Shown here piece after piece: positions 16,678-24,363 of a stretch of DNA of 64,000 nt (the stretch's first letter is position 1; the number at the start of each line of letters is the position of its first letter). The notes under the pieces were generated by a model. It had not been told where the DNA came from. It did not search any database and saw nothing but the letters and a program-made list of their open reading frames with translations. A program made the position numbers and the translations under genes. This stretch comes from Chryseobacterium cucumeris (lineage in GTDB: Bacteria > Bacteroidota > Bacteroidia > Flavobacteriales > Weeksellaceae): positions 124,001-188,000 of the forward strand of contig NZ_CP068760.1 in NCBI RefSeq assembly GCF_016775705.1. The letters run 5' to 3'.

Positions 16678-17097
16678 TTAATTAGCTTTCTCCCAAACCT
16701 GGGTTCTTCCTAATAAAGATAATCCTAAGTAACCTCTTACGTTCAGTTTATCACCGCTTCTTGTAATGGTACATTTATATGTTTTTCCTGTTTTAGGATC
16801 AGTGATGGTTCCTCCTGTGAATTCATCGCCGTCTTTTTTCAGTCCCCTGATGATTTCCAATCCTAAAATTGGTTTTCCTTTTCTGTCATCTTTACAAGCC
16901 GTACAGTTTGATTCAGCTGGTTTTATCAATAACTGAGAAACTTTCCCATAGTATTTTCCGTCTGATTTTTTGTACACTTCAACAATAGATTTTGCCTGTT
17001 TTGTCTCATCATCTATCGTCTTCCACTTACCTTCTATCTGTGCAAATGTAAGTACACCACATAAAGAAAGTGCGAACGTTAACAATATTTTTTTCAT
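16678..17097 (-). CDS. DUF2147 family secreted protein
   Basis: 139 residues with a signal peptide (about 1-19, ending ...LTFAQ). The body shows DUF2147 features: Gly-Lys-Trp-Lys-Thr-Ile-Asp-Asp at the mature N-terminus, a Cys-x-x-Cys pair (Asn-Cys-Thr-Ala-Cys, about residue 62), Gly-Gly-Thr-Ile-x-Asp-Pro-x-x-Gly-Lys-x-Tyr, and a C-terminal Arg-Thr-Gln-x-Trp. A small beta-rich periplasmic or secreted protein of unknown function. The gap after it contains only a weak inverted repeat near 16629-16655. Confidence 0.87.
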   Translation of the reverse strand: MKKILLTFALSLCGVLTFAQIEGKWKTIDDETKQAKSIVEVYKKSDGKYYGKVSQLLIKPAESNCTACKDDRKGKPILGLEIIRGLKKDGDEFTGGTITDPKTGKTYKCTITRSGDKLNVRGYLGLSLLGRTQVWEKAN

Positions 17098-17303
17098 ATT
17101 TCTTATAGTTTTAATTTTAATACAATATTCTTATCTACGTATTGATAAAAATATAAATTAATTTTCAACGAACAAAAACTTTTATTATACAAAGCATAAA
17201 GAGGATATAAAAAGTAAAATCGCTAAAATGCGAAAAAGCTAAATTTCAATCGGCCTGTTGATGTTTTCGCAATTTTACAGATTTACCTTTTTGCCATTTC
17301 GCC

Positions 17304-19232
17304 CTAATACAGTTTCCTGTTAATCACTCTGTCCATGTAATCCTGATACCACGCTTTTGCTGTTTTCTTTCCCTGCTCTACTTCCGGATTTTTAACCTCA
17401 TTAACCAGATTCTTTTCAAGGCCCAGATCAGATTTATCATATACCCCTACTATTTCTTTTCCGTCAAAACGATAAATATAATTTCCGATCATGAACTGCT
17501 CCATACTTCCGTCAGAATTCACAACAATGAAAGGATATTCCTTATCGCTCACCAGACTTCTTCCCCAGCTTCTGATAGGCTTGTTATATCCTATAAGGTC
17601 AGCCAGTGTAGGATATATATCTGCCTGCTGTGCAATTTCCTGGCTGACTCCTTTAAGCTGGTATTCAGGATTCGGAGAATAGAAAATCAACGGAACAGCA
17701 TAACGGTTCATCGCTTTTTCATATTCCGGATAATAGACCTGGTTGGTATGATCTCCCGTGAAAACAAAGATCGTATTATTGAACCAAGGCTGTTTTTTAG
17801 CTGTTTCAAAATATTTCTTTATTGCATAATCCGTATACTGTATCGGTTCATGCATTTCTATTTTTCCCTTTTTAAATTTTCCGTTGTATTTTTCAGGAAT
17901 TTTAAAAGGGTGATGTGATGAAGCCGTAAACACAGTAGTCATAAAAGGCTGTTTCTTTCCTACATTTTTTGCAAAATACTGAAGGAAAGGTTCGTCCCAG
18001 ATAGCCCACATTCCATCAAAATCTTCATCATGATTATATTCTGTTTTCCCGAAATAATGCTTAAATCCTAATATATTTCCGAAACCAAGAAATCCCATAG
18101 AACCATTTGGCGCTCCATGATAGAACGAAGTGTCATAGCCAAGGTCATTACATACAGAAACAATAGACTGGATTTTCTGATTGGAATAAGGTGATCCCGT
18201 AAATGCATCCGTAAGACTCGGAATTCCTGCCAATACGCTGCTCATCCCATGAATTGATTGTCTGCCGTTTGCAAAAGTATTCGGAAAAATAAGACTCTGG
18301 GTTGCCAGACTGTCCATGAACGGAGTATAAGAAACGTAATCTTTAATATTTTTATCTTTATTAAATGCCCCGGAATATTCTCTCCCGAAAGATTCTACGA
18401 TGAAAATAACAATATTCGGACGGTTCTCTACTTTTCTGTCGTACACTTTATAAGGCTGTACATACTCTTCTATATCTTTTTCGCTCACAAAATGAACTTC
18501 CTTGAAATTATTGGTATTTAAAGTCCTGAAAAAGGAGAATGTACTGTTGAGCACCATATTACCCTGCAGAGGATTGGTTACAAAACGGGTTGCATCCACC
18601 ATATTAATCGGTCTGGTACTGTGTTTAAAATCTCCTCTGATTCCTCCCACAACCAGCACCGCTGTGATACATAAAGTAATAATGGAAGTAATAAAATAAG
18701 GTAGTAATTTCAAAGGTTTCACCTCTTCTACTTTCACCTTTTTATAAAGGAAAACCCATAAGATCATCAGGATCATATACCATATCAGTACGAAAGGATG
18801 TTGTCCGATAGAAATCATCAGTACCTTAGAAACATTGGATTCGTGCTCAGCTACCTGAAATACTGCTGAAGTAAGCCTTGCCTGTGAAAATTTATAGTAA
18901 ATAAAATCTCCGAAGTTCATGGCATAAGCAATCCCGTTAGTAATAAAATACAGCCAAAAAAGAACTTTCTGGAAAGTTTTCTTTGTGTTGATGACCAATG
19001 GCAGTAAACTAAGCAATATAAACAGTGCATTAACATACAAAATGGCTGTGGTATCAAAAGCAGTACCATGGAAAGCCAGCTTTATATATTCTGAAACGGA
19101 GTCTACTTTAATCAGATCTTTATTGAAATACCAGAATAAAAGTCTGGCAATCTGATAAAAAACATAGGCCAGAAAAATCCTGTAAACCAATGCCAGAACT
19201 TCCTGTTTTCTAAATCCTTTTAAAAATTTCAT
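17304..19232 (-). CDS. LTA synthase-family membrane sulfatase/phosphotransferase
   Basis: 642 residues. Residues 1-210 hold about five transmembrane helices; the C-terminal half is a periplasmic alkaline-phosphatase/sulfatase-fold domain starting near 'Asn-Ile-Val-Ile-Phe-Ile-Val-Glu-Ser'. Catalytic features: the Gly-Arg-Gln-Ser-Ile-His segment with the nucleophile hydroxyl, Ser-Ser-His-His-Pro-Phe, and Gly-Asp-His-Thr metal ligands. In Gram-negatives such proteins transfer phosphoglycerol or phosphoethanolamine to envelope glycans or lipids; the acceptor is unknown. Divergent from pssA, and with a -7 box only 5 nt from its start. Confidence 0.88.
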   Translation of the reverse strand: MKFLKGFRKQEVLALVYRIFLAYVFYQIARLLFWYFNKDLIKVDSVSEYIKLAFHGTAFDTTAILYVNALFILLSLLPLVINTKKTFQKVLFWLYFITNGIAYAMNFGDFIYYKFSQARLTSAVFQVAEHESNVSKVLMISIGQHPFVLIWYMILMILWVFLYKKVKVEEVKPLKLLPYFITSIITLCITAVLVVGGIRGDFKHSTRPINMVDATRFVTNPLQGNMVLNSTFSFFRTLNTNNFKEVHFVSEKDIEEYVQPYKVYDRKVENRPNIVIFIVESFGREYSGAFNKDKNIKDYVSYTPFMDSLATQSLIFPNTFANGRQSIHGMSSVLAGIPSLTDAFTGSPYSNQKIQSIVSVCNDLGYDTSFYHGAPNGSMGFLGFGNILGFKHYFGKTEYNHDEDFDGMWAIWDEPFLQYFAKNVGKKQPFMTTVFTASSHHPFKIPEKYNGKFKKGKIEMHEPIQYTDYAIKKYFETAKKQPWFNNTIFVFTGDHTNQVYYPEYEKAMNRYAVPLIFYSPNPEYQLKGVSQEIAQQADIYPTLADLIGYNKPIRSWGRSLVSDKEYPFIVVNSDGSMEQFMIGNYIYRFDGKEIVGVYDKSDLGLEKNLVNEVKNPEVEQGKKTAKAWYQDYMDRVINRKLY

Positions 19233-19236
19233 GGGG

Positions 19237-19244
19237 CAAATTTA
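19237..19244 (-). promoter_or_regulatory. -7 box of the LTA-synthase-like gene, 5 nt from start
   Basis: Minus-strand TAAATTTG with its last base 5 nt before the ATG at 19232; a leaderless mRNA is likely. Confidence 0.6.
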
Positions 19245-19308
19245 CATCAAAATCATTTTAATGCGTTTTTTAGTTCATATTATTTTGAGTTAGAATTTTT
19301 AAAAACTG

Positions 19309-19316
19309 TAATTTTG
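19309..19316 (+). promoter_or_regulatory. -7 box of pssA, 6 nt from start
   Basis: TAATTTTG ends 6 nt before the ATG at 19322; a TTG at 19285-19287 is a possible -33 element with a 21-bp spacer. Confidence 0.6.
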
Positions 19317-19321
19317 TGTTT

Positions 19322-20035
19322 ATGGATTTTATAAAGAATAATCTGGCCAATGCTTTAACCCTGGCTAATTTATTTGCAGGCTGTGTAGGTGCAATACATT
19401 TAATTTTAGGAGATTATCAGACAACGGCAATCTGCCTTATTCTCTCTTCGGTTTTCGATTTTTTTGACGGCTTTGTAGCCAGAGCTTTAAAATCAAATTC
19501 CAATCTTGGCCTTCAGTTGGACTCGCTTGCGGATATGGTAAGCTTTGGAGTGATCCCAGGACTTACGATGTATAAAGCCCTTGAACCTTTTGGAGCTGAG
19601 CTTTTGGGAATGCATTTCCCATTTGAGATCAAGTATCTGGGACTCATTGTCACAGTATTTTCCTGCCTGAGGCTTGCCATTTTTAATTTGGATGAAGAGC
19701 AGCGTTATTATTTCAAAGGATTGAATACACCTACCAATACCGTTTTACTGTTCGGTCTTTATTATGCCTTTAAAGAAACCGGAAATTTCAGCTTTTTATT
19801 TGATCATGAATTGCTATTAATCCTGCTTACTCTTCTTACTTCATGGCTTCTGATCAGCCCGATCAGGATGATGGCTATGAAATTCAAATCAAAACAATTA
19901 AAAGATAACTATCCAAAAATTATATTACTGGCAGGAGGAATTGCCATTCTTTCGATATTCCAGATTGTAGGAATTCCTATGCTTGTTATTTATTATATGC
20001 TGGTATCTCTCATTTTTCAGGGACAGCTAAAATAA
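19322..20035 (+). CDS. pssA: CDP-diacylglycerol--serine O-phosphatidyltransferase
   Basis: 237 residues from the ATG at 19322 (a GTG two codons earlier overlaps the -7 box). The CDP-alcohol phosphatidyltransferase signature D-x2-DG-x2-AR-x8-G-x3-D-x3-D is complete at about residues 51-80. Around eight hydrophobic segments place it in the inner membrane. It makes phosphatidylserine, the precursor of phosphatidylethanolamine. It heads a plus-strand series with the exonuclease and DUF2007 genes. Confidence 0.93.
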   Translation: MDFIKNNLANALTLANLFAGCVGAIHLILGDYQTTAICLILSSVFDFFDGFVARALKSNSNLGLQLDSLADMVSFGVIPGLTMYKALEPFGAELLGMHFPFEIKYLGLIVTVFSCLRLAIFNLDEEQRYYFKGLNTPTNTVLLFGLYYAFKETGNFSFLFDHELLLILLTLLTSWLLISPIRMMAMKFKSKQLKDNYPKIILLAGGIAILSIFQIVGIPMLVIYYMLVSLIFQGQLK

Positions 20036-20075
20036 TTATTAAAATAAAACACATTTCAAATTATTAATCATTGAC

Positions 20076-20840
20076 ATGAATTTAAAACTCCATAAACCGC
20101 TTTGTATTTTTGACCTGGAAACCACAGGAACCAATATCGGAAAAGACAGAATTGTTGAAATATGTATTTTAAAAGTAAACCCGGATGCCTCCAGAGAGAG
20201 CAAAACATGGCGTGTAAATCCTGAAATGCCGATTCCAAAAGAATGCAGTGAAATCCACGGGATCTATGATGAAGATGTAAAAGATGCTCCTACTTTCAGG
20301 GATATTGCCGCTAAAATTATGGAAATGATTTCAGGAAGTGACCTGGGAGGATTCAATTCCAACAGGTTTGATGTTCCGCTTTTGGCTGAAGAGCTTTTAA
20401 GAGTAGGAATGGATTTTGATCTGAGTAAATTCAGACTGGTCGATGCACAGACTATTTTCCATAAAAAAGAACCTAGAAATTTAGGTGCAGCTTACCAGTT
20501 CTACTGTGGAAAAACATTGGAAAATGCCCACTCTGCAGAGGCTGATGTAATGGCAACGTTTGAAGTTCTTGACGCTCAGGTTGGAAAATATGATGATATT
20601 CCGAATGAAATAGCACCGTTAAGTGAATTTACATTCCATAATAAGAATGCAGACCTTGCCGGATTTATCGGATATAATGAAAAAATGGAAGAAGTTTTCA
20701 ACTTTGGAAAATATAAAGGACAAGGCGTGAAAGCGGTATTCCAAAAAGACTTAGGATATTTCGGATGGCTTCAGAACGCTGATTTCCCGTTGTATACCAA
20801 AAAGATTTTTACAAAAATTCAATTATCAAGCAGGTTTTAA
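20076..20840 (+). CDS. DnaQ-type 3'-5' exonuclease (DEDDh)
   Basis: 254 residues. The exonuclease I motif Phe-Asp-Leu-Glu-Thr-Thr-Gly (Asp13 and Glu15), motif II with Phe-Asn-Ser-Asn-Arg-Phe-Asp, and motif III His-Ser-Ala-Glu-Ala-Asp (DEDDh histidine) are all present in the first 170 residues. The last 70 residues form a separate small domain containing Phe-Gly-Lys-Tyr-Lys-Gly. Stand-alone enzymes of this group act in DNA repair or proofreading; it is unlikely to be the only Pol III epsilon. Two nt separate its stop from the next start. Confidence 0.88.
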   Translation: MNLKLHKPLCIFDLETTGTNIGKDRIVEICILKVNPDASRESKTWRVNPEMPIPKECSEIHGIYDEDVKDAPTFRDIAAKIMEMISGSDLGGFNSNRFDVPLLAEELLRVGMDFDLSKFRLVDAQTIFHKKEPRNLGAAYQFYCGKTLENAHSAEADVMATFEVLDAQVGKYDDIPNEIAPLSEFTFHNKNADLAGFIGYNEKMEEVFNFGKYKGQGVKAVFQKDLGYFGWLQNADFPLYTKKIFTKIQLSSRF

Positions 20841-20842
20841 AA

Positions 20843-21241
20843 ATGTCTGATCTGGTACGTTTTAAATTTTATGAAACTGCCCTTGAAGCTAACAGGGACA
20901 AGCAGATACTGGCTGAAAACGGTATCAACAGTTTCATTGCGAATGAGCAGCTCATCCAGTCGGATTGGCTTCTGTCTCAGGCGGTAGGCGGCATACAGCT
21001 TCAGGTATTTGAAGAAGATATGGAAAAGGCCCGGCAGATTCTGCAGGACTATAAAGACAATGAACAATACTCGCTGGAAGTAGAACATACCATTGAAGAT
21101 CCTGAGTTTGATTTTGTCTGCCCGAAATGTGGTTCCAATCATATTTACAGGGATGACAGTGCTACCAGTTTCTTTGGAATTTCATTTCTGACGAGCCACA
21201 AATTCAAATGTTACTATTGCGGGAATGAGTTTACCCACTAA
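20843..21241 (+). CDS. DUF2007 (GlnB-like) protein with C-terminal zinc ribbon
   Basis: 132 residues. Residues 1-70 match the DUF2007 'putative signal transducing' domain: Phe-Tyr-Glu-Thr-Ala-Leu-Glu-Ala near the start, then a Gly-Gly-Ile-Gln-Leu-Gln-Val strand and a helix with Ala-Arg-Gln-Ile-Leu. Residues 90-130 carry Cys-Pro-Lys-Cys-Gly and Cys-Tyr-Tyr-Cys-Gly, a zinc ribbon. Cytoplasmic, function unknown. It is translationally coupled to the exonuclease gene. Confidence 0.8.
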   Translation: MSDLVRFKFYETALEANRDKQILAENGINSFIANEQLIQSDWLLSQAVGGIQLQVFEEDMEKARQILQDYKDNEQYSLEVEHTIEDPEFDFVCPKCGSNHIYRDDSATSFFGISFLTSHKFKCYYCGNEFTH

Positions 21242-21254
21242 TCTATTCAGGAAT

Positions 21255-21306
21255 CAATAGTCTTAAACGATCTAAAGATTACTTCGTCCCTCGCAATGAC
21301 GGGGTT
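21255..21306. repeat. Dispersed 'CTTCG...CTCGCAATGACG' repeat
   Basis: The gap after the DUF2007 gene contains ACTTCGTCCCTCGCAATGAC (21281-21300), a member of the widespread GATTCTTCGCT...CTCAGAATGAC repeat family. A closer copy lies inside the coding sequence at 43314-43343. Confidence 0.55.
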
Positions 21307-21326
21307 AAAAAATATAAAAAAGAGTT

Positions 21327-21932
21327 ATGAAAATAATCTGCATAGGAAGAAACTACAGTGAGCATGCAAAAGAATTAGGAAATGAAATTCCTGAAAATCC
21401 TGTTATCTTCATGAAACCGGATACGGCAGTTCTAAAAGGGAATGATTTCTACATCCCTGAATTCTCCAATGATATTCACTACGAGCTTGAAGTGGTATTA
21501 AAAATTTCAAAGGGAGGAAAATATATTCAGAAAGAAACAGCGCACAAGCATTATGAAGAAATTGGCCTGGGAATAGATTTCACAGCCAGAGATCTTCAGA
21601 GCGAACTGAAATCAAAAGGGCTTCCATGGGAGCTTGCCAAAGGTTTTGACGGCTCTGCTGTGGTAAGCAGTTTCTTTAAAAAAGAGAACTTCAGTCTTGA
21701 AAACCTTCAGTTTTCGTTATTAAAAAATAAAGAAAAAGTACAGGATGGCAATACAAAAGATATGATGTTCAATTTTGATGATATTGTAGCTTTTGCTTCT
21801 CAGTATTTTACGTTAAGGGTAGGTGATCTTATTTTCACAGGAACTCCAAAAGGGGTTGGCAAAGTAGAAGAAAATGATATTCTGGAAGCTTATCTTCAGG
21901 AGGAAAAAATCCTTGATATCCGAATATTATAA
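21327..21932 (+). CDS. Fumarylacetoacetate hydrolase-family protein
   Basis: 201 residues, a single FAH catalytic domain. Key features: Ile-Cys-Ile-Gly-Arg-Asn-Tyr at the N-terminus, His-Tyr-Glu-Leu-Glu metal-binding acids at about 51-55, Gly-Ile-Asp-Phe-Thr-Ala-Arg-Asp at about 86-93, and Phe-Thr-Gly-Thr-Pro-Lys-Gly-Val-Gly near the C-terminus. Likely a Mg-dependent acylpyruvate hydrolase or oxaloacetate-type decarboxylase; the substrate is not resolved. Cytoplasmic, probably transcribed with or just before the universal stress protein gene. Confidence 0.88.
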   Translation: MKIICIGRNYSEHAKELGNEIPENPVIFMKPDTAVLKGNDFYIPEFSNDIHYELEVVLKISKGGKYIQKETAHKHYEEIGLGIDFTARDLQSELKSKGLPWELAKGFDGSAVVSSFFKKENFSLENLQFSLLKNKEKVQDGNTKDMMFNFDDIVAFASQYFTLRVGDLIFTGTPKGVGKVEENDILEAYLQEEKILDIRIL

Positions 21933-21991
21933 GTATTTAATATCAAAGTCTGACAAATTTTTCCTATCTTTAGGTAACAAAACTAGAGGTT

Positions 21992-22429
21992 ATGATAAAT
22001 ATTGTATTACCCGTAGATTTTGGGGACAAGACAGACCAATTGGTAGACGGTGCCATAAAATTTGCAAAACAGCTTAACGGCAGAATTTACCTGATCCATG
22101 TAGCGCCATCAGATATCGGCTTTGCCATTGGCGATATGGGATTTCAATATTTTCCGGAAGTGGAAGCCAACGAAATCCGGGAAGAGCTGGTACAGCTTAA
22201 TAAAATTGAGCAAAGAATCATCAGCCATGATATTGATTGTGAACACCTTTTAAAACAGGGACTTGCAAAAGATATTATTCTGGAACATGCAAAAGCCAAA
22301 AATGCTGATTATATTGTGATGGGATCACACGGCAGAAGCGGAATTTATGATGTATTCGTGGGAAGCTTAACCAAAGGGATCACGAAAAGTTCAAGCATTC
22401 CTGTGCTGGTACTTCCGATTCACGACTAA
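21992..22429 (+). CDS. Universal stress protein (UspA family)
   Basis: 145 residues, single USP domain. It has Asn-Ile-Val-Leu-Pro-Val-Asp-Phe-Gly-Asp at the start and the ATP-binding signature Gly-Ser-His-Gly-Arg-Ser-Gly...Gly-Ser...Pro-Val-Leu-Val-Leu-Pro at residues 112-142, so an ATP-binding USP type is expected. Cytoplasmic. A TATCTTTA sequence about 20 nt upstream could be a -7 box. Confidence 0.93.
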   Translation: MINIVLPVDFGDKTDQLVDGAIKFAKQLNGRIYLIHVAPSDIGFAIGDMGFQYFPEVEANEIREELVQLNKIEQRIISHDIDCEHLLKQGLAKDIILEHAKAKNADYIVMGSHGRSGIYDVFVGSLTKGITKSSSIPVLVLPIHD

Positions 22430-22460
22430 GAAAAAAGAAAATTTTAATCGTTAGTAATAA

Positions 22461-22495
22461 AAAAACCGATCAAACCTATTGTTTGATCGGTTTTT
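22461..22495. terminator. Bidirectional terminator between usp and a small membrane-protein gene
   Basis: Fifteen-bp perfect stem (AAAAACCGATCAAAC / GTTTGATCGGTTTTT) with a 5-nt loop, between convergent genes; T-tracts on both strands. Confidence 0.93.
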
Positions 22496-22513
22496 TACTA
22501 TATAACCAATTAA

Positions 22514-22747
22514 TTAACCTTCTTTTTTGTAGATATTCGGATCGTAGTAAGGGTGCTTACCTTCCGTTGGAGAATAATAGTCTTTATCTTTATCGCCACC
22601 TAGTGTAACCACCAGTACGTAGCACCAATAAGTGAATAGTACACAGCAAACTATAAATAGAATCCAGTTTAAAACATTACCGAAAGCATCAAAGAAACCG
22701 AAAGACCATTTGAAAACTTTGCTTAAGAATAGAAAGAAAGACGTCAT
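22514..22747 (-). CDS. Small conserved membrane protein (DUF6341-like)
   Basis: 77 residues with one or two hydrophobic segments (about 20-52), then a charged Lys/Asp-rich part and a Tyr/Pro-rich end (Pro-Tyr-Tyr-Asp-Pro-Asn-Ile-Tyr). It resembles short Flavobacteriia proteins usually found beside the polytopic gene that here lies divergently at 22790. No function is known to me; the family label is tentative. Confidence 0.65.
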   Translation of the reverse strand: MTSFFLFLSKVFKWSFGFFDAFGNVLNWILFIVCCVLFTYWCYVLVVTLGGDKDKDYYSPTEGKHPYYDPNIYKKEG

Positions 22748-22765
22748 TATTTTCCTTTTTTAAAT

Positions 22766-22783
22766 TAACTTTGTACAAATTTA
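22766..22783. promoter_or_regulatory. Divergent -7 boxes between the 22514 and 22790 genes
   Basis: TAACTTTG on plus (22766-22773) and TAAATTTG on minus (22776-22783) lie side by side in the 42-nt gap, one for each divergent gene. Confidence 0.55.
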
Positions 22784-22789
22784 TAAAAA

Positions 22790-23695
22790 ATGTTTAAATT
22801 ACTTTCAAAAGAAAGCAATATTTTTTCAATTCCTGTTTATATTGGTTTTCTTCTTTTAGTAGTCATAATATTTAACATACTGAATTTCAATACTTACGAA
22901 GCCATAGTTGCCGGAATAACTTTTCTGGGAATTGCTTTGGGATATTTTTGTTTTCACAGTGTTGCCCTTAATTATCAGACCCATCTGCCCTTATTTTTAT
23001 ACACCTTTTTTATTTTCGGGCTGTATCCCGGAAATCTGGATATAGGAATTGCAGTTTCTCTGCTTACCAACTCTTTCCTTATCCTGCTTCTGACGAGTGC
23101 AGATGAAGATATCAGGAAAAAATCCTATGTATTGGTAGGATCTATTGTAGCCCTGAACTTTATTTTTCTTCCTACCACCTGGCCAATGGCTGTTTTTGTG
23201 ATCATTCACGTGATTGCAACCTCTGCCAAAATCGGGTTGAATCTTTTCAGATTCCTTCTGGGAATTGTTCTGATTACATTCAGTTATTTTTCTGTCATGT
23301 ATTTCGTTCAGTTCACTTCATGGAATATCGATTATTTTCCGTTTGGAAAAATGAAGCCGGTAACAGATTACACGGAACTTCTTCCGCTGATTCCTGTGGT
23401 TCTGATGCTTATTTATGCAGTGTATGACCATTTTAAAAATTATAACAAGAAAAGTCCGATAAGCAGATATAAATACACTTTCCTGCTGGTCTTTTCTGTA
23501 GCACAGCTCGTTACCATCATTCTATATATGAATAAAAGCTATGAGTATTTGCTGCTCCTGGCATTTCCTTCAAGTATTATTCTGAGCAGAATGATGAGAT
23601 TTTTACCTAAATACTGGATGCGTGAAGCCAGTGTTTGGCTTATTATTATTAGTTTACTGACCTTCAAAGCGGGTACAGTTTTTGATTTATTTTAG
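22790..23695 (+). CDS. Polytopic membrane protein (DUF6427-like)
   Basis: 301 residues with about 8-9 transmembrane helices covering most of the chain; no soluble domain. The organisation resembles Flavobacteriia DUF6427 proteins, which sit next to the small protein encoded divergently here. Function unknown. The next gene starts 6 nt after its stop, so it is co-transcribed with the DUF3109 gene. Confidence 0.68.
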   Translation: MFKLLSKESNIFSIPVYIGFLLLVVIIFNILNFNTYEAIVAGITFLGIALGYFCFHSVALNYQTHLPLFLYTFFIFGLYPGNLDIGIAVSLLTNSFLILLLTSADEDIRKKSYVLVGSIVALNFIFLPTTWPMAVFVIIHVIATSAKIGLNLFRFLLGIVLITFSYFSVMYFVQFTSWNIDYFPFGKMKPVTDYTELLPLIPVVLMLIYAVYDHFKNYNKKSPISRYKYTFLLVFSVAQLVTIILYMNKSYEYLLLLAFPSSIILSRMMRFLPKYWMREASVWLIIISLLTFKAGTVFDLF

Positions 23696-23701
23696 AAAAT
23701 T

Positions 23702-24286
23702 ATGATTCAGATAGACGATAAATTGATTTCTGAGGAAATTTTTTCCGAAGAATTTGTTTGCAACCTTACGAAATGTAAAGGTGCATGTTGTGTGGAAGGA
23801 GATGTGGGAGCTCCGTTGGATAAAGACGAGCTTGAAATATTGGACAGTATTTTTGACAAAATAAAACCTTACCTTACTCAGGAAGGTATTAAAGCCCTTG
23901 AAGAACAGGGAACATGGACTACTGATCCACACGACGGAATGTATGTTACTCCAATGGTGGAGAACCGCGAGTGTGCCTATGTAACCTTTGATGAAAAAGG
24001 AATTACCAAATGTGGTATTGAGAAAGCATATGAAGATGGTGCAGTAGACTGGCAGAAACCTATTTCATGCCATCTTTACCCAATCCGTGTTACGGAATAT
24101 TCTTCATTTACCGCATTGAATTATCATGAGTGGAATGTATGCAGCGATGCCTGTACGCTTGGAAAAGAACTTCAGGTTCCTGTGTATAAGTTTTTAAAAA
24201 CTCCACTGACGAGAAAGTATGGTGAGGAATTTTATACTGTTCTGAGCGAAGCTGCTGAAGAATGGAAAAAAGAGTATGGTTCTTAA
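23702..24286 (+). CDS. DUF3109 family cysteine-cluster protein
   Basis: 194 residues. A conserved cysteine block near the N-terminus (Cys-Asn-Leu-Thr-Lys-Cys-Lys-Gly-Ala-Cys-Cys, about 20-30) and later cysteines in Cys-Gly-Ile-Glu, Ser-Cys-His-Leu-Tyr-Pro and Val-Cys-Ser-Asp-Ala-Cys form a probable metal or Fe-S site, as in DUF3109/YkgJ-like proteins. Cytoplasmic. Function unknown. Confidence 0.85.
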   Translation: MIQIDDKLISEEIFSEEFVCNLTKCKGACCVEGDVGAPLDKDELEILDSIFDKIKPYLTQEGIKALEEQGTWTTDPHDGMYVTPMVENRECAYVTFDEKGITKCGIEKAYEDGAVDWQKPISCHLYPIRVTEYSSFTALNYHEWNVCSDACTLGKELQVPVYKFLKTPLTRKYGEEFYTVLSEAAEEWKKEYGS

Positions 24287-24310
24287 CCGATACACATTCG
24301 AATGAAATAA

Positions 24311-24340
24311 TAAAAACCGCAGATCTCTCCGCGGTTTTTA
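24311..24340. terminator. Bidirectional terminator, DUF3109 / M16 genes
   Basis: Ten-bp stem TAAAAACCGC/GCGGTTTTTA with a 10-nt loop and T-tract, between convergent genes. Confidence 0.88.
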
Positions 24341-24363
24341 TTTTTGTTATCAATAAAGATGAA